Shown here piece after piece: positions 4,966-5,422 of a stretch of 5,422 bases of DNA (position 1 is its first letter; each line of letters begins with the position of its first letter). The notes beneath the pieces are model-generated. The model made no database searches, was not told the DNA's origin, and saw only the letters and a list, made by a program, of their open reading frames with translations. The DNA lies in contig SXMA01000065.1 of NCBI GenBank assembly GCA_005777515.1, positions 1 to 5,422 on the forward strand, in the 5' to 3' direction. A program made the position numbers and the translations under genes. Source of the stretch: Actinomycetota bacterium (GTDB lineage: Bacteria; Actinomycetota; Actinomycetes; Nanopelagicales; Nanopelagicaceae).

Positions 4966-5422
4966 TTGGCAGAGAAGTTCGACAATAAAGTTCTAATCCT
5001 GGGAGCAGGATCAGTATCTCAATCAGTATTACCCCTTTTAATCGAGCATCTAGTTGATGCAAAGCAAATCACCATCATGGACCAGCGAGATAATCGCTCA
5101 AGAGTCAAAGGCGCGCTAGATAAAGGCGCTACTTACATCCAAGACCAGATAACCAAAGAAAATCTTGATAGCCAATTAAAAAAATATTTAAGTGCCGGAG
5201 ACTTTCTCCTTGATTTAGCGTGGAATATTGATGCCAACACCATTCTTAATTGGTGCCATGACAATGGAGTTCTCTATCTAAACACCTCAGTCGAGCAGTG
5301 GGATCCTTATGCGGGAGGAGCAGATAAACATCCGCTGGATCGAACTCTCTACTACCGTCATATGCGTATGCGTGAGATGAAATCAAAGTGGAACAAAGTT
5401 GGAGCAACCGCCATTGTTGAAC
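4966..5422 (+). CDS. hss: Homospermidine synthase, N-terminal part (runs off the window)
   Basis: The frame is open for 152 codons from the TTG and continues past the window end. Homospermidine synthase uses NAD+ to move an aminobutyl group between putrescine (or spermidine) units, giving homospermidine, in the cytosol. The N-terminus reads KVLILGAGSVSQSVLPLLIEH, a Rossmann opening at about residues 9-29 in which the third glycine of GxGxxG is Ser. It lines up with the bacterial enzyme (for example the Blastochloris viridis type, GFGSIGRGTLPLIERH, from memory). Further matching blocks are YIQDQITKEN (57-66), LAWNIDANTIL (84-94), NGVLYLNTSVEQW (100-112) and the later GATAIVE, preceding the expected catalytic region that is outside the window. 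The full family length is about 470-480 residues, so roughly one third is visible. The gene is a superfamily relative of the first gene in the window. Assignment to homospermidine synthase rather than another saccharopine-dehydrogenase-like enzyme is fairly secure from the VEQW and PLLIEH blocks. Confidence 0.8.
   Translation, partial: MAEKFDNKVLILGAGSVSQSVLPLLIEHLVDAKQITIMDQRDNRSRVKGALDKGATYIQDQITKENLDSQLKKYLSAGDFLLDLAWNIDANTILNWCHDNGVLYLNTSVEQWDPYAGGADKHPLDRTLYYRHMRMREMKSKWNKVGATAIVE

Noticed and set aside
1..5422. Mobile element, prophage, CRISPR array, toxin-antitoxin or defence system
   Set aside because: No transposase, integrase, terminal inverted repeats, regularly spaced repeat array or defence domain could be seen on either strand.

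Overview
The window looks like a piece of a low-GC, gene-dense actinobacterial genome, of the planktonic freshwater kind (acI/Nanopelagicales-like). This is an inference. It rests on the base composition (roughly low-to-mid 40s % GC by eye), the tight gene packing, a probable leaderless gene, GTG and TTG starts, a Tat-exported Rieske protein and a small secreted protein with a Cys-pair/Trp motif. No rRNA, tRNA or marker protein is present to prove the lineage.

Layout, left to right. Positions 1-173 are an AT-rich upstream region with a 14-bp direct repeat at a 30-bp period and a plausible promoter. Positions 174-2182 are a two-gene unit whose genes overlap by one base: a saccharopine-dehydrogenase-family enzyme, most like carboxynorspermidine synthase, followed by a short-chain dehydrogenase/reductase. 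Positions 2300-2998 encode a secreted Ala/Lys-rich helical protein. It converges on a minus-strand gene (3007-3432) for a small Tat-exported Rieske-type [2Fe-2S] protein. The transcription terminator of the secreted-protein gene appears to lie inside the last codons of the Rieske gene. Starting only 23 bp from the Rieske start codon and divergent from it, 3456-4871 encodes a polytopic membrane protein with a C-terminal GGDEF (diguanylate cyclase) domain. After a 94-bp gap with several possible RNA foldings, a perfect Shine-Dalgarno and a TTG codon start a homospermidine synthase gene (4966 onward), which runs off the window.

How the genes fit together. The enzymes at the two edges belong to the same NAD(P)-binding superfamily, and both known relatives act in polyamine synthesis, so the window may sit in a polyamine neighbourhood. 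The genes between them (secreted protein, Rieske protein, c-di-GMP enzyme) show no obvious metabolic link to polyamines. I see no mobile element, CRISPR array, phage gene or clear new multi-gene system. The most interesting points are: the Rieske protein lacks both cysteines of the usual cluster disulfide; a terminator is nested in the convergent coding sequence; the leader of the homospermidine synthase gene can fold so as to hide its ribosome binding site; and phased direct repeats lie before the first gene.
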